From positions 1 through 12,455 of the forward strand of contig JAKDLE010000028.1 in NCBI GenBank assembly GCA_030453005.1: a DNA stretch of 12,455 bases. Direction: 5' to 3'. A program made the translations under genes and the position numbers. Every line of letters begins with the position of its first letter. The stretch's first letter is position 1. This stretch comes from Pseudonocardia sp. (GTDB lineage Bacteria > Actinomycetota > Actinomycetes > Mycobacteriales > Pseudonocardiaceae). The notes below the pieces were generated by a model that was not told where the DNA came from, searched no databases, and saw only the letters and a program-made list of their open reading frames with translations. Below are positions 11,466 through 12,455 of this stretch, piece by piece.

Positions 11466-12455
11466 TCAAGGGTCGGGACGGTGGAGGTAGCTGCCGACCC
11501 GGTAGGTGACCGCCGCCACCGGCACGGCCACCACCGCGCCCGCGATGCCGAACAGCAGATAGCCGGCGGTCACGACCACGAGGATCACCACCGGGTGCAG
11601 GCGGAGCTGGTGGCCCTGGATGAGCGGGGCGAGCACGTTGCCCTCCAGGTTCTGCACGACGACCGTGACCCCGACCACGATGAGCGCTGCGATCAGACCC
11701 TTGCTGACGAGCGTGACCAGCGCCGCCACCAGCCCCGACACGAACGCGCCCAGGAACGGCACGAACGCGCCGAAGAAGATCAGGACCGTGAGTGACATCG
11801 CGAGCGGCACGCCGAGCGCGAACAGCGCGGCGCCGATCAGCACCGCGTCGATCAGGGCGATGAGGACGAGGCCGACCATGTAGCGGCTCGCCGTGTCCCA
11901 GGCGCGCCTACCCGCCTCGTCGACGCGCTCGCGGTAGCGGGCAGGCGCCGTCCCGACGAGCCAGCGCCACATGCCCGTCCCGTCCTTGAGCAGGAAGAAC
12001 AACACGAAGAGCGCGATGACCACGCCGCCGAGGACGGCGATCAGCGTCGCGGCCGCCGCGAATCCATTGGGCGCCGCGGACTGGAGCGCGCCGACGATCT
12101 GGTTGGCCACCTGGTCGACCGTCTGCGGCGCCAGCCCGAGCGGCCCGTTGACCAGCCAGTTGCGGATCTGGTCGATGCTCGCGGTGAGCGAGCTGACGAG
12201 GTTGCCGAGCTGCCCGGTGACGCGGCGTGTCAGCAGGTACCCGGTGCCGAGCACCACCCCGACGAGGAGCAGCACGCTCAGCAGGGCGGCCGCCCACGCG
12301 GGCAGGCGCCGGTGCAGCAGCCGCGCGAGCGGGTCGAGCAGGGCGGCCAGCAGCAGCGCGACTATGAGCGCGAAGGTGACCAGGGCCACCTGGAGCAGCA
12401 CCCAGACGACCGCCCAGGCGACGACGCCCACGACCAGCGCCCCGCCGGCGTAGGC
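11466..12455 (-). CDS. AI-2E family transporter (PerM-type), 5' end beyond window
   Basis: At least 330 residues, ending at 11466 and open to the right edge. The AI-2E/PerM plan is visible: two N-terminal helices ending LLLAALLDPLARLLHRR, a third helix, an amphipathic loop (SLTASIDQIRNWLVNGPLGL and on), and then the C-terminal helix set. That set includes LFVLFFLLKDGTGMWRWL, ALIDAVLIGAALFALGVPLA, FFGAFVPFLGAFVSGLVAAL, the QNLEGNVLAPLIQGHQLRLH signature and the closing YLLFGIAGAVVAVPVAAV. Family members include TqsA (autoinducer-2 export) and ion-coupled antiporters; substrate cannot be predicted. A GTG at 12431 could start it, but the frame continues hydrophobic through 12455 (AYAGGALVVGVVAW) without a ribosome binding site at 12431, so the true start is probably outside. 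It is not part of the respiratory island. Confidence 0.88.
   Translation of the reverse strand, partial: AYAGGALVVGVVAWAVVWVLLQVALVTFALIVALLLAALLDPLARLLHRRLPAWAAALLSVLLLVGVVLGTGYLLTRRVTGQLGNLVSSLTASIDQIRNWLVNGPLGLAPQTVDQVANQIVGALQSAAPNGFAAAATLIAVLGGVVIALFVLFFLLKDGTGMWRWLVGTAPARYRERVDEAGRRAWDTASRYMVGLVLIALIDAVLIGAALFALGVPLAMSLTVLIFFGAFVPFLGAFVSGLVAALVTLVSKGLIAALIVVGVTVVVQNLEGNVLAPLIQGHQLRLHPVVILVVVTAGYLLFGIAGAVVAVPVAAVTYRVGSYLHRPDP

Noticed and set aside
1..12455. CRISPR arrays, tRNA or rRNA genes, insertion sequences, phage genes
   Set aside because: No regularly spaced repeats, no tRNA-like cloverleaf, no transposase or integrase motifs were seen on either strand.

Overview
The window is uniformly GC-rich, with the codon use, translationally coupled gene junctions and protein families of a high-GC actinobacterium. 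The respiratory proteins and a short dispersed repeat near gene starts suggest Pseudonocardia or a close relative. That placement is inference from memory of the families; no search was run.

Left flank (1-1561) is a scrambled accessory stretch. On the minus strand there is a frameshifted 3' remnant of a formate-dehydrogenase-type iron-sulfur (FdhB/FdoH-like) gene, followed by the first codons of another minus-strand gene that runs off the edge. Abutting the remnant on the plus strand is an N-terminally truncated helix-turn-helix protein. Then come a short empty stretch and a complete Phd/YefM-RelE toxin-antitoxin pair (849-1375). The gap from 1376 to 1561 holds a diverged copy of the dispersed repeat and a 22-codon minus-strand remnant.

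The core (1562-10199) is a divergent respiratory island. Leftward run qcrC (diheme cytochrome c) and qcrA (Rieske protein). Rightward, from the same intergenic region, runs a tightly packed six-gene series: ctaC (CuA subunit II), ctaD (haem-copper subunit I), a three-helix CtaF-like membrane protein, a short CtaG-like membrane protein, qcrB (cytochrome b) and a large lipoprotein. Its junctions are ATGA or GTGA overlaps or gaps of 1-3 bases. Together these encode all three catalytic subunits of a menaquinol:cytochrome c reductase and both catalytic subunits of a cytochrome oxidase, which would move electrons from menaquinol through cytochrome b/Rieske and the diheme cytochrome c to CuA and then oxygen. 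The order is not the usual actinobacterial ctaE-qcrCAB plus separate ctaCDF: qcrB is separated from qcrCA and sits in the oxidase operon, and no ctaE (subunit III) is present.

The most interesting signal is CtaD. It keeps all haem and CuB ligands and the CuB-linked tyrosine, yet the three textbook proton-pathway positions are replaced: D-channel Asp by Asn109, helix-VI Glu by Val258, and K-channel Lys by Glu332. A Mg-site His is replaced by Thr381.

Right flank (10204-12455) is all on the minus strand: a small OB-fold-like lipoprotein convergent with the operon end, a GPR1/FUN34/YaaH-type six-helix membrane protein, and an AI-2E (PerM-type) transporter family protein that continues past the window edge.
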